DNA from: Pseudoalteromonas piscicida
Lineage (GTDB): Bacteria > Pseudomonadota > Gammaproteobacteria > Enterobacterales > Alteromonadaceae
Assembly: GCF_000238315.3 (NCBI RefSeq)
Contig: NZ_CP011924.1
Location: 2,024,501 to 2,088,500 of the forward strand
Length of the DNA stretch: 64,000 bases
Direction: 5' to 3'
The notes under the pieces: generated by a model
What the model was told of the DNA's origin: nothing
Databases searched by the model: none
What the model saw: only the letters and a program-made list of their open reading frames with translations
Position numbers and translations under genes: made by a program
In this document: in pieces, positions 9,502 through 18,769 of the stretch
How the letters are laid out: every line of letters starts with the position of its first letter
Position numbering within the stretch: position 1 is the first letter of the stretch

Positions 9502-9990
9502 GTGCCTATTTTCAACAAACATTACAGCCTGCTATTTTCAGCCTTACTGATGTCGGGATGCCACCAGCTGGGCGAAGGTCAATCTTTGTGGAGAATAGCT
9601 TCAGAAGGCATCATTTTTGATGGTCAGCTGCAAACGCACCTGTCAGCTCCCTCAATTCAATGTGAACAGTGTGAAGTCAAACGTCAGACCGATATGCGCC
9701 CTTCCGGTCCTGCGGATTACACATTGGTGTCGGAAAACCACAAACTCAAAGCGATTTGGGGTAAAAGTAGCAATGCCGCTTTATATATTCCAAATAACGC
9801 AGGAAGAACCTTAATAAACTTGGCTCCGGATACAGAAACTGGTGTCTGGATAATGGATTTAGATAGCACACCAAAACCGCTCAAGGTGGGTAAGGTGAAT
9901 TATGTGATGCTTGGCGCTGACACTTACCAAGTAGTGATCAGCCCAAATTCACAGCGCACAAACTTCGAGTACGCCGTACTTGTGAAATAG
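9502..9990 (+). CDS. Small lipoprotein of unknown function
   Basis: 162 residues beginning at GTG. The hydrophobic N-terminus ends in the lipobox LMSGC, so it is expected to be acylated and anchored to a membrane. The mature part is predicted beta-rich and contains a Cys pair (IQCEQCEVK) soon after the anchor, which could be a disulfide. No family was recognised. It runs convergently into the DUF4920 gene with a 3-base gap. Confidence 0.65.
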   Translation: MPIFNKHYSLLFSALLMSGCHQLGEGQSLWRIASEGIIFDGQLQTHLSAPSIQCEQCEVKRQTDMRPSGPADYTLVSENHKLKAIWGKSSNAALYIPNNAGRTLINLAPDTETGVWIMDLDSTPKPLKVGKVNYVMLGADTYQVVISPNSQRTNFEYAVLVK

Positions 9991-9993
9991 CTT

Positions 9994-10461
9994 TTATTGC
10001 GCTTCTAAAATCGTTACTGAGTCCGGTTTGAGCCTAACTAGATTCATTCCCTCAGTGACTTTGCTTGCATCAAACACTTCACCGTTTTCATGTGCTCTAT
10101 GAGCCAAATAACGCTTCGTTTTCTCAATGTCTAACTCGAACTGCTCAAGTATTCCAGTCGCATAGGCTTGCTTTCCAATGGCGGACATTGGAAAAACCAT
10201 ATCGCCATCCCGTACCTTTACGTTTATTTCCTCGCCGTTATCTACTTTCAGTGTCATCCAACAACCACGCTTTTTACACACCTTGACCACCTCACCCGAC
10301 AGCGTGATCTGACTCCCCACAAACTGCTCAGTATTTTTCAATACGTCTTTGCCCGCAACGAGCTTACTCATGTCTGCACCACCGCCAAACTGAGTATCAC
10401 TTGCATAAGATATAGTACTAAGCAATGCCAACATCAGCAGCAACCTATTTTGTAATTTCAT
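9994..10461 (-). CDS. DUF4920 family periplasmic protein
   Basis: 155 residues with a cleavable signal peptide (MKLQNRLLLMLALLSTISYA). It contains the DUF4920/OB-like core: GSQITLSGEVVKVCKKRGCWMTL and NVKVRDGDMVFPMSAIGKQA. The invariant C-x-x-x-G-C-W motif suggests a metal or redox role, but none is established for the family. An AAGGAGG ribosome site precedes the ATG. Single-gene unit. Confidence 0.8.
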   Translation of the reverse strand: MKLQNRLLLMLALLSTISYASDTQFGGGADMSKLVAGKDVLKNTEQFVGSQITLSGEVVKVCKKRGCWMTLKVDNGEEINVKVRDGDMVFPMSAIGKQAYATGILEQFELDIEKTKRYLAHRAHENGEVFDASKVTEGMNLVRLKPDSVTILEAQ

Positions 10462-10549
10462 AAAACCTCCTTCTCAAAAATTACAGCCAGTATAAACAAA
10501 TATGCCGACTTAAAGTCGGCATATTTAACATCATTTTAGCTTTTGCTCG

Positions 10550-12277
10550 TTATAGTTTTTTCAGCTTCATATCAGTGCCAAATACAAGGCCGTGATCTGC
10601 AACATCCATACTAAACTCAAACACCATATTTTGCTGTAAAACTGCATCCATACTATCAGTTATAGTGAGATCCGTCGCTTTTGCCGCTTCTAACATTGGT
10701 GCTAAAAACGCTTGCATATCCATGCTCAAATGCGTCATACCATTAGTTTCTAGCGCTTGGTTTGCCATTTTCTCAGCAATAACCGTCGCCTTTTCACCCG
10801 TAAACAATACCAAGTGATCGCCTTTAACTGCTAGTTTAATATCTACATCTAAAGGCTGTGGAGATGGAATATACTGGTTAATTGAAACCGGAGTACCATC
10901 TTCTGGGATTTGAATTTGACCCAGCATAGGTGCAAGCCCTTTTATCGTATTAACAAGTACTAAAGGATCTTCGGCAGACAATGTGACTAGAGCATCAAAC
11001 GTTTTAGGTTCTGGCATGCCTTGGTCGTTTGGCTCCATAATAAGATCAAAAACGGATGCACTCACGCCTTTAACCGAGTTCGCCATGCCTGTCATCATCG
11101 CAATAGCCATTGGACTGTTTTGTTTCGCTTGCTGCTGTAGCGCAACGAGTTCAGAACACTTGAATTCAGCTTTAGTAAAGCGGCCCCAAAGGGTGTTTAC
11201 AAGCGGCGCAACTTTTGCAACATCAACACCATAGCCAAACCCTAGTACTTTCTCTTCACCGTTGGTGACGTGGGCAGGAATAAAGCCACGGATCGACCCA
11301 AGCGCTTTCATCAGTTCGGCATCTTTACCCACCACCACAGTATCAACTTCAAAGTCGATTGCAGAATTAGTAAATTGAATATTCTTGGTACCCAATACCG
11401 TTGCTGGCCACAGATTGGCGATTTCACTGTAGTCCGCCTGACACTCAGGAGCACGTACCGCTGCTAATTTCTCAGTACCACCACCTAGCTGCAATAGGTT
11501 ATCTAACATACGAGTCAAATCAGACTGCTTATTTGCAGTAATGCCATCGACGATAGCCACATGGTTCAGAAACGCAATTGACGAACCATCAAAACCGAAC
11601 TGCGTATTGTATTGCTCAAGTTTGCCAGATTGCGCCAGTGACTGGGCTGGTTTGGCAATACCCAAAGCAACTTTTAAATCCGCCTCGGTGTTAATTGGCG
11701 TGTTAAATGTCGTCGTTACCCATTGACCCTGCACGGATGTGATAAGCTCAATTTTAGCTTCTGGCGCGAACTCAAGCTGATAACGCGTTAATGCGACGCC
11801 ATCAAGCGTATCTTCTTGGTATGTGATTTCGGCATCTTTTGCAGCCATTTTTATTGTGCGCTGAAAAGCTTCAGGATCTGCAAGCTCATAACGCAGTGTC
11901 GGTAACAATCCAACGGTGTAGAATACACTTCTAACTGTCTCACCCATACCTAAGATAGCTTTCATTTGCTCAGGGGATGTCATTGCTAGATTGTACTGCT
12001 CTAATAGCGTTGCCAGAAAATTAAGATGTTTGTCATTTTCTTTTCTAAGCAACCCAGTTACTTCTTCAAGATCTTGTACTTTTCTAAGCGATTCAGGCAT
12101 AAAAGATAAATATTTTTGCTGCTCAAAAGGCGTTAATTGCCCCCAAAATACAGCGGTATCAGCCGGAACATATTCCAGTTGTTCCATCGCGATGCTTGAA
12201 GAAGATGATTGAGTGGTTACATAAGCACCAACGGCAATAGCCACCGCACCTAAGCCAACGAGAAGTTTTGTATTCAT
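10550..12277 (-). CDS. Large periplasmic protein of unknown function
   Basis: About 575 residues. The start is set at MNTKLLVGLGAVAIAVGAYV because AAGGAATCA lies directly upstream; a longer in-frame start adds 24 residues without a ribosome site and is less likely. An N-terminal hydrophobic helix acts as signal or anchor. The remainder is soluble, with alternating alpha/beta segments such as LEYVPADTAVFWGQLTPF and VLGFGYGVDVAKVAPLV that resemble DUF3352-type proteins, but I cannot assign a family firmly. No catalytic motif is apparent and no partner gene is adjacent. Confidence 0.65.
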   Translation of the reverse strand: MNTKLLVGLGAVAIAVGAYVTTQSSSSSIAMEQLEYVPADTAVFWGQLTPFEQQKYLSFMPESLRKVQDLEEVTGLLRKENDKHLNFLATLLEQYNLAMTSPEQMKAILGMGETVRSVFYTVGLLPTLRYELADPEAFQRTIKMAAKDAEITYQEDTLDGVALTRYQLEFAPEAKIELITSVQGQWVTTTFNTPINTEADLKVALGIAKPAQSLAQSGKLEQYNTQFGFDGSSIAFLNHVAIVDGITANKQSDLTRMLDNLLQLGGGTEKLAAVRAPECQADYSEIANLWPATVLGTKNIQFTNSAIDFEVDTVVVGKDAELMKALGSIRGFIPAHVTNGEEKVLGFGYGVDVAKVAPLVNTLWGRFTKAEFKCSELVALQQQAKQNSPMAIAMMTGMANSVKGVSASVFDLIMEPNDQGMPEPKTFDALVTLSAEDPLVLVNTIKGLAPMLGQIQIPEDGTPVSINQYIPSPQPLDVDIKLAVKGDHLVLFTGEKATVIAEKMANQALETNGMTHLSMDMQAFLAPMLEAAKATDLTITDSMDAVLQQNMVFEFSMDVADHGLVFGTDMKLKKL

Positions 12278-12533
12278 AATTGATTCCTTGTTATCACCAC
12301 GGTACATAGCCAAACACGTGGTAAATTTATTCTTCCCTACGAACCGCAACGATTGCGCGCGTCAGAGGTCGTTGCATAAAGACAATTGCATGCCCAAAAA
12401 TGCAGCGGTATTGTACCTCGATTATTGTCTCAATTCCATTAATTGTGAACGGTCAAGCTACTCTCAAAATTCGGTCAGTTTTAAAATGAGCTTGATCGTT
12501 ACACCAATAACCACCAAGCTCTCATTTACAGGG

Positions 12534-14498
12534 TTATTGACTTTCTGCTTGTAGAGTCAATCCTGAAAAAGCAGCGTAACCATAGAGCCCAATATGCCAA
12601 GTTCCCGCATTTGGATTGGTGATTGTGCATGTTTCATTATTGCCATTTTCATAAGGCCGACATTCGTAGGTATTACTATTTGGTTGTTGACCAAAGCGCA
12701 GATATAAATCAGCATCTCCAGTACCACCCGATGCCTTTACTTGCAGGCTCTGTGTGCCCTGTGCCACGTCAAAAGTATAATACTGCCACTGACCTTTACT
12801 GGCGGATTGATCCAACCATTGCTGGCTATTGCCTTGATCTGGAGGAGTGTCAGTATAAACCGTAGCCGTTAGCGCAACGCCTGAATAACTCTCATAGCCA
12901 TTAAGCATGACATAGTAACGACCTGTTTGTACTGGAGTAATCGCACAGACTTCATTATTACCTGATTTATAGGGTCGACAATCGTAGTTTTGTGTCGTTG
13001 GCTCCGCATTAAAGCGCACATACATATCTACATCCCCACTGCCGCCCGCCGTTTCGACTTTTAGCTGCGTTGCTCCTGCTGGCACATCAATGTAATAAAG
13101 TGTCTGAGAAGACTTAGCGCCAGTGACATTCGCTTGTGTTTGACCACTGATAAGTTCAATTGCAGCTGGCGGCTCAATAATGGGAGTTTCAATCACGGAT
13201 AGATTATTGCTTGCTTTGATCAGATTCAGTTCATCACCAATTTCAGCGGCATACCACCATGTCATATTCATAGGTAACGCGAGCGGATCAGCATCTCGCT
13301 GCGCTTTAGATAACGCGGTTGCATTACTTGAAAACTCAGCGGTTCGAACTGTGAGCTTATCGTTTGTCACACTCAACACCTTAAACTGTTGAATACTCGC
13401 AAGATCGATAGTCCAGCTTTTTGGATCATTGGCGCTTCTTGCCGGTGCACCCCAGCTTCCTTCACCCACATAAACGGTGCCGCCTTGCGTCGTTGCCGTA
13501 AAACCATTGCTGGTAGGCGTTAGTGCGTAAGTTAGTTTATTGATATGAGTATCGGACTCTACCACTAAGTTCATCGCATTATTATAGAAGTCTTGTGCCC
13601 ACCAAGTGTGTAATATGGTGTTGTCTGACTTACCAGAATAGTGAGGATACATCGGCTTGTGATACTGAGCGATACGCCACGTTGCGCTGTTGCCCTGAGA
13701 CTGTAAGTCGCTTTTCAGCCAATTGTTCATCGCCGTAGCATAGCTCGACCAGCCACTATTTTTAAATTGGCTGTTTAAGGTATAAACCCTTAAAAGCCCC
13801 GCCACGTTAAAAGCACCATAGGTATCTTTTGCTGTACACGCACCATCTTGGTCATAATCTACACCAAATACTTCGCATAGCGTTTTGTAGTTATCGTCTT
13901 CGTGATTGCCATGTGTTGCTACAAATGGATAAATTCGCTTGTATGCAAGGCCATCTATCAAATCATCCGAAAAGGTTAATTGCCAATCTTTTAAGTACTC
14001 ACGCATTTCAGAAACGGAGTTTGCATTGGTGTAATCGCCACCATGCATAATAAATAACGGTCGAATTTTAGCGATCAACTCATTGCCTTTACGACGCGTT
14101 GTCCAACCTGTGCGCGTATCACCACCAGCTACAGCAGTGATCCCTGATGCCGTTTGCGGCGCAGTTCTGAACCACAAACGCTGACCGCAACCTTGTGAAT
14201 CACAAACACGATAATAAACCGCACTATCTGGGGTTAAACCGGTTAATTTCACAAATGAACTTGAGAGGCCACCGTCAAAGGTATGCGTTGCGCTGACCGC
14301 AGCACTTTGCCAGCTCTGCTCATCCGTTGTGCTGCCATATTTAACAATATGATTAGTGCCTGATGTGGGTGTAAATCCTATTGTTGCTGAAGTGCTTGGA
14401 CTGGTGTCCCACACAAGACGATGGTAGTCACTCGCAGCAAAACTGCTACAAGATAGGCCAACTGCAACCACAAAAGTTGCCATTTGAGTATATTTCAT
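12534..14498 (-). CDS. Secreted purple-acid-phosphatase-like metallophosphoesterase with two PPC domains
   Basis: 654-residue exported enzyme with signal peptide (ending SCSSFAA). An N-terminal fibronectin III-like domain (residues 25-115) is followed by a calcineurin-type phosphoesterase. Its metal motifs are AGGDTRTGW, MHGGDYTN, ATHGNHEDD, AQYHKPMYPH and VESDTHINK. Two C-terminal pre-peptidase domains (about 447-550 and 560-652) share D-x-D-L/M-Y-x-R-F and Y-E/D-C-R-P-Y-x-x-G-N-N-E signatures. PPC domains are usually removed or help type II secretion. Likely substrates are organic phosphates. It is the last of three same-strand genes, 11 bases after the DUF1566 gene. Confidence 0.88.
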   Translation of the reverse strand: MKYTQMATFVVAVGLSCSSFAASDYHRLVWDTSPSTSATIGFTPTSGTNHIVKYGSTTDEQSWQSAAVSATHTFDGGLSSSFVKLTGLTPDSAVYYRVCDSQGCGQRLWFRTAPQTASGITAVAGGDTRTGWTTRRKGNELIAKIRPLFIMHGGDYTNANSVSEMREYLKDWQLTFSDDLIDGLAYKRIYPFVATHGNHEDDNYKTLCEVFGVDYDQDGACTAKDTYGAFNVAGLLRVYTLNSQFKNSGWSSYATAMNNWLKSDLQSQGNSATWRIAQYHKPMYPHYSGKSDNTILHTWWAQDFYNNAMNLVVESDTHINKLTYALTPTSNGFTATTQGGTVYVGEGSWGAPARSANDPKSWTIDLASIQQFKVLSVTNDKLTVRTAEFSSNATALSKAQRDADPLALPMNMTWWYAAEIGDELNLIKASNNLSVIETPIIEPPAAIELISGQTQANVTGAKSSQTLYYIDVPAGATQLKVETAGGSGDVDMYVRFNAEPTTQNYDCRPYKSGNNEVCAITPVQTGRYYVMLNGYESYSGVALTATVYTDTPPDQGNSQQWLDQSASKGQWQYYTFDVAQGTQSLQVKASGGTGDADLYLRFGQQPNSNTYECRPYENGNNETCTITNPNAGTWHIGLYGYAAFSGLTLQAESQ

Positions 14499-14509
14499 TT
14501 CCTTGGTTC

Positions 14510-15181
14510 CTAGTTTAGAGTAACAGGCTCAACACGACTTTGAGCCAATGAGAGTGGTGTTGACGGCGTAGCCACCAACATGACAAATGCGGCGTTTGCA
14601 TAAGGGAGCGAAAGCGTCTCTGCCGATTGAAAATTCACGGCCGTTGCCCCTAACTTTTCACGCTTAAACGACTTGGGTAACGACACTCCAGCCTCACTAC
14701 TCCAATAGTCACCATTTTTAATGTGTGGGAAAAAATCACTTGCGATATGGGGCTTTCCGGGACTATTTGGTGTTTGAATTAAAGAGCGCAGCTCATCAGG
14801 TGTAGGTAAGCGCCACTCGGCACTACCACATAATGAAGCTTGGTTGGTTTTACGGATCAGATCTTGGCTGTCGCAGTGGGATGCTTCGAAATAACAATCA
14901 CCTTGATCAGCATGACCAAATTGACCGTCATACCAAGAGTAACTCCAATAGCCATCGTGAATAGACTCATCATCTCGTTTTACTTCCCAAAGCAGATTAA
15001 GCTTTTTATCATAGACACAATGCCAAGGGCCCTGCCATACAGACAAAAACTGCATGTCATTGGTGACTTTAATAAAGCGTGCATGAGTTGGAATTTCTCG
15101 CTCAGGAGCGCTGAATAACAAGTAGCTAATCGCCACAGCGGCAATCGCTAAACTAAGTATTAAACGTGAGGCAACGGTCAT
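14510..15181 (-). CDS. DUF1566 (Lcl C-terminal) domain protein, membrane-anchored
   Basis: 223 residues with an N-terminal signal/anchor helix (LILSLAIAAVAISYLLFSA). The DUF1566 fold is recognisable from SLCGSAEWRLPTPDELRSLI and YWSSEAG. Such domains are C-type-lectin/FGE-like surface modules of unknown role. The gene overlaps the upstream cytochrome-like gene by 4 bases (ATGA), and the phosphoesterase follows 11 bases later, so the three are translationally coupled. A working link with the heme protein is inferred from this coupling. Confidence 0.8.
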   Translation of the reverse strand: MTVASRLILSLAIAAVAISYLLFSAPEREIPTHARFIKVTNDMQFLSVWQGPWHCVYDKKLNLLWEVKRDDESIHDGYWSYSWYDGQFGHADQGDCYFEASHCDSQDLIRKTNQASLCGSAEWRLPTPDELRSLIQTPNSPGKPHIASDFFPHIKNGDYWSSEAGVSLPKSFKREKLGATAVNFQSAETLSLPYANAAFVMLVATPSTPLSLAQSRVEPVTLN

Positions 15182-16680
15182 AGCATATACCTCAATTGAA
15201 TAGCTCTGTGGTGACGAGTATGCGCGATTTGTGCGTGATCAAATGCCGAAACCCACATGCAAACACCAGAGCGCAGTTCAACATCAAGAGGAGAATGCGT
15301 TTGGTGTTTACGTACCAGCTCTAGCGTCCAATAGCCATCGCGCCACTCTCCCCTAGCTCTAACATCTGCTCTATCTCCTTCAAAGCGATTTGAACGGTAC
15401 AACACGGACGGTAACTGTTCGCCAATTTTCGCCATGTCTCGTTGTGGGTTGTAGGTTTCGCTGGCAAACCAATCAAGGACTTTGCGCTCAGTGATATCTG
15501 GCGATGGGATTGGTATTCGCTTTGGCGTAACCTCAGTCGGTGAGTACCAGCACCAGTTCATCACATAAGCACCGCTTTCTTTGCCATCAGGTTGATACCC
15601 TGCGGTGTAGCGTCTTTGCCCAAGTGCAACGCTTTGAGGCGGCCCAAAAAAATTATCATCGGCCAAGTACATGTCATTGGTTCTCAGCGCTTTCCAGTGC
15701 CATAAATCTCGCGTGCGGCCGTCCGTACTTGCATGATAGCCCTTGCCATGCCAGTTACGGGGCTTGCCTGCAAGCGGCGCATCGCCGTATTGAACGGTGC
15801 CATCACCTCCTAGTTCACAGGTAGTCGATAGCATAATGGCAAACTTATCTTCATAATAAGTGCGCTCGTCAAAGCGATAAAAGCCATTTTCTTGTACTTG
15901 CCAACCGTTCGAGGTTTTTTCGAGCGGCAGATGCTCTAGACTTTCGGTCGGATCTTGCCAGCGGATCAGAAAAAAGGTTTCATCATGGTTGCTCAACGCT
16001 TTTATTTCGACCTCACTACTCCCATCCAAGAAGTTTGCACCACCAAATGTAGTTAACTTAATAGGCTTAGCACGCAACCATTCAGGCTCGTCTCCTTTAC
16101 CGTCTATTTCAAGGTGGCTTTGCCTTGATAGCGGCGCAACTTCTAACCGTAAATGCTGATCTGCAACAATAAGCTTTATGCCAAGGCCGCAAAAATACAC
16201 CAGAGCAATACTGCAACTGAGTAAAATAAGCGCGTTTCTAGGCAATAATACGCTCAGTACTTGCTTGCCCTTAAATACGGTGTGCTTTATGCCATGTAAC
16301 ACCAAATACAAAAAAATGGCTGTCGCTGATAACCCATGAATGACTAGACTTAGACTCTCTGGATTGAGCCAAAGTAACCAACCGGTGGCTATACTCAGCA
16401 CGATAACAAGATACCCAATGTAGTTAACAGCTTTATCAAACTTGCTTGGTGCACCACGAAACGGTGCGCGAATGGTTGCCAAAGTAAAAACAATCGCAAT
16501 CAAGGTGAGTAAGCAACCAAATAACACATGCATTGACAGCAACGCGCCTTGGGGAAGCAAAGGCGAAAGAAACGCCAGAAAATCATGATTGATAATGCCC
16601 AAACGAGGACCTGTCAGTAACCCAACCAAGATAACTATTACCGCCATAACATGAAAAATGGCAAAACTACTTCGACGCAC
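15178..16680 (-). CDS. Cytochrome b561-like membrane protein fused to ethylbenzene-dehydrogenase-type heme-binding domain
   Basis: 500 residues. The N-terminal 175 residues hold five hydrophobic helices with His in helices (MHVLFGCLL, VIHGLSA, VLHGIKHTVF), a cytochrome b561-like/DUF4405-like layout. After a periplasmic linker, residues 180-500 match the EB_dh/heme-binding gamma-subunit domain of DMSO-reductase-family enzymes (FFLIRWQDPTES, FDERTYYEDKFAIML, YWTLELVRK). No molybdenum subunit is encoded nearby, so it probably passes electrons for something else. It is divergently transcribed from the di-heme cytochrome, separated by 184 bases; cooperation with that protein is an inference. Confidence 0.82.
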   Translation of the reverse strand: MRRSSFAIFHVMAVIVILVGLLTGPRLGIINHDFLAFLSPLLPQGALLSMHVLFGCLLTLIAIVFTLATIRAPFRGAPSKFDKAVNYIGYLVIVLSIATGWLLWLNPESLSLVIHGLSATAIFLYLVLHGIKHTVFKGKQVLSVLLPRNALILLSCSIALVYFCGLGIKLIVADQHLRLEVAPLSRQSHLEIDGKGDEPEWLRAKPIKLTTFGGANFLDGSSEVEIKALSNHDETFFLIRWQDPTESLEHLPLEKTSNGWQVQENGFYRFDERTYYEDKFAIMLSTTCELGGDGTVQYGDAPLAGKPRNWHGKGYHASTDGRTRDLWHWKALRTNDMYLADDNFFGPPQSVALGQRRYTAGYQPDGKESGAYVMNWCWYSPTEVTPKRIPIPSPDITERKVLDWFASETYNPQRDMAKIGEQLPSVLYRSNRFEGDRADVRARGEWRDGYWTLELVRKHQTHSPLDVELRSGVCMWVSAFDHAQIAHTRHHRAIQLRYML

Positions 16681-16864
16681 AACCGCTCCCGAACAAATAA
16701 AGTAAATTTAGTGTAAACAAATAAATTTACATAAATATTTCATATTTGGAAAGATGAGACTTTCTCATCTTGTGAATTAGCGGCACGTGTAATGTCGTGT
16801 AACTTGATTGTTAATTAGTTTGTACTAAGGTAGTTGGTACTTCGACCGTCACGGACAGTTCAAC

Positions 16865-18703
16865 ATGAACAATAGACTAGTAATAAAATATGTAAGTGCG
16901 GCAGTGGCTTGCACATTGTTTCTCGCAAGTTGTAGCTCACCAAGTAAAAAACCTTCTGTGCCAAAAGAAACGCTCGACCCGGTTGCAGAATCTGGTCAAG
17001 TGCCTGAGCGAGTTTGGCTCAATCAAGGGTGGTCAGATAAACTTCGGCAAGACTTTTGGTTTACAGGCCAAGGGTCACAAATCATTCCCTATACTTGGTT
17101 TACTTGGTTAGAGCAACCCAATAGTAAAAAGCTCTTTCGCGATAGCGAACATATGGAAATGCTGCGCTACCTGCCCAGTAAAACCGCCGCCAATAACCCT
17201 TCAGGCTTGCCCATCGGTTTTGCCGTGCATAACAATCAAACCACGGGACAAGCTTGGGTCGGGATGACCTGTGCAGCATGTCACACTAACCAAATTGACT
17301 ATAATGGCACAAAAATCTTGGTAGAAGGTGCGCCCACCCTCGCCAACTTTGTACTCTTCTTTAGCCGCCTAAATGCCGCGTTAGAAGCGACCCTTAACGA
17401 TAATCAAAAGTTTAGCCGTTTCGCGATGCGCGTATTAAAAGAAGGGGCATCGCAAGAATTGATTGATGATCTACGAGACGATCTCAAGCATGTGGCGCTT
17501 GCAACCGCCGAGCGACAAACCGTTAATGACTTGCCCGAAGACTATCCAGACGATTTTACTAGCTATGCTCGACTTGATGCATTTGGCAATATACAAAACG
17601 CCGGCACGGCATTTGCGCTTGACGACCTTAACAATAAAAATGCGCCCACCGCGCCCGTCTCCTATCCATTTTTATGGGGGACGCACCAGTCAAATGTTGT
17701 GCAGTGGAATGCTTCCGCCCCCAATATTCCTGTGGTCGGCCCATTAGTACGCAACATTGGTGAAGTTGTCGGTGTGTTTGGTTCGTTATCCATTGAAGAA
17801 GCACCGGTTTGGCAGCGCGTTTGGGGAAAACATGCTCGATATAGCTCAACGGTAGACATGCATGCGTTAGGGCAACTAGAAGCCTGGGTAAAAACACTTC
17901 TGCCACCAGCTTGGCCTGAGCAATACCTTCCGGGGATTGACACCAATAAGGCGGCACAAGGGAAAATGCTATTCCAAGCAAATTGTGCCAACTGCCACCA
18001 ACTTATTGATAGCAAAAACTTACTCAAGGATTACGAAGCAGTAAAAGTACCGGTAAAAGAGATAGGTACCGATCCGACTATGTCTAATAACGCAAGCTGC
18101 CACATGGCAAAAACACTGTTCTTGGAAGGCACAAAAACCGACATTATCGCGGGAGACAAATTCCAAGCAGTGGATAGCGCTATCGATATCCCAGTAAATG
18201 GGGTTGTGGGTCTAGTGCTAAAAGATCCCATCAAAGCAATCGAAGCGGGCTTAATAGCAGAGCGCACCGGGCCAGATGGTAAGAAAACCACCGTGAAAAA
18301 ATCCATTGAAGAGCGCCTCAAAGTCTATTTGGCAAATAGACAACAGTTAACCCCCAATACTAACGAAGATTGTGTGGATGGTTTTTACGATGCAGGTGTC
18401 TACAAAGCAAGGCCGTTAAATGGAATTTGGGCAACCGCGCCTTATTTACATAATGGCTCGGTGCCAAACCTATGGTCACTACTACAATCACCAGAGTCGC
18501 GCCCAGATACCTTCTGGGTTGGCAGTCGTGAATTCGATCCTATCAACGTTGGTTATATTACTCATCAAGGCATGAACGAGTTCAATGTGAACAAAGCCAG
18601 CGGTGAAGTGATGCCGGGCAATGATAACAGCGGTCACGTTTACGGCACAACCTTGAGTGACAATGAAAAATGGCAAATCGTTGAGTTTTTGAAAACACTA
18701 TAA
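16865..18703 (+). CDS. RoxA-like di-heme cytochrome c (peroxidase/oxygenase superfamily) lipoprotein
   Basis: 612-residue exported lipoprotein (lipobox LASC23). Two covalent heme sites are visible: CAACH at 136-140 and CANCH at 374-378. The spacing, size and VRNIGEVVGVFG segment near residue 295 fit the RoxA/RoxB-like branch of the MauG/cytochrome c peroxidase superfamily, whose studied members cleave polyisoprene with oxygen. Most relatives have unknown substrates, so rubber cleavage is not claimed. A later NGIWATAPYLHNGSVPNLWSLL motif is typical of the second heme domain. A strong hairpin follows the stop. The divergent heme-binding membrane protein is a possible partner. Confidence 0.85.
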   Translation: MNNRLVIKYVSAAVACTLFLASCSSPSKKPSVPKETLDPVAESGQVPERVWLNQGWSDKLRQDFWFTGQGSQIIPYTWFTWLEQPNSKKLFRDSEHMEMLRYLPSKTAANNPSGLPIGFAVHNNQTTGQAWVGMTCAACHTNQIDYNGTKILVEGAPTLANFVLFFSRLNAALEATLNDNQKFSRFAMRVLKEGASQELIDDLRDDLKHVALATAERQTVNDLPEDYPDDFTSYARLDAFGNIQNAGTAFALDDLNNKNAPTAPVSYPFLWGTHQSNVVQWNASAPNIPVVGPLVRNIGEVVGVFGSLSIEEAPVWQRVWGKHARYSSTVDMHALGQLEAWVKTLLPPAWPEQYLPGIDTNKAAQGKMLFQANCANCHQLIDSKNLLKDYEAVKVPVKEIGTDPTMSNNASCHMAKTLFLEGTKTDIIAGDKFQAVDSAIDIPVNGVVGLVLKDPIKAIEAGLIAERTGPDGKKTTVKKSIEERLKVYLANRQQLTPNTNEDCVDGFYDAGVYKARPLNGIWATAPYLHNGSVPNLWSLLQSPESRPDTFWVGSREFDPINVGYITHQGMNEFNVNKASGEVMPGNDNSGHVYGTTLSDNEKWQIVEFLKTL

Positions 18704-18723
18704 ACGCCATGTAGCACTAAAAA

Positions 18724-18748
18724 CAAAGGGCCGAATACAGGCCCTTTG
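18724..18748. terminator. Bidirectional hairpin terminator
   Basis: Perfect 9-bp stem CAAAGGGCC / GGCCCTTTG with a 7-base loop between the convergent cytochrome and GNAT/C39 genes. Confidence 0.65.
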
Positions 18749-18769
18749 ACTTATAACCGAAAACGTTAT

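Noticed and set aside
16865..18703. Rubber oxygenase (roxA) gene name
   Set aside because: RoxA-like layout is clear but most relatives do not cleave rubber; no symbol assigned.
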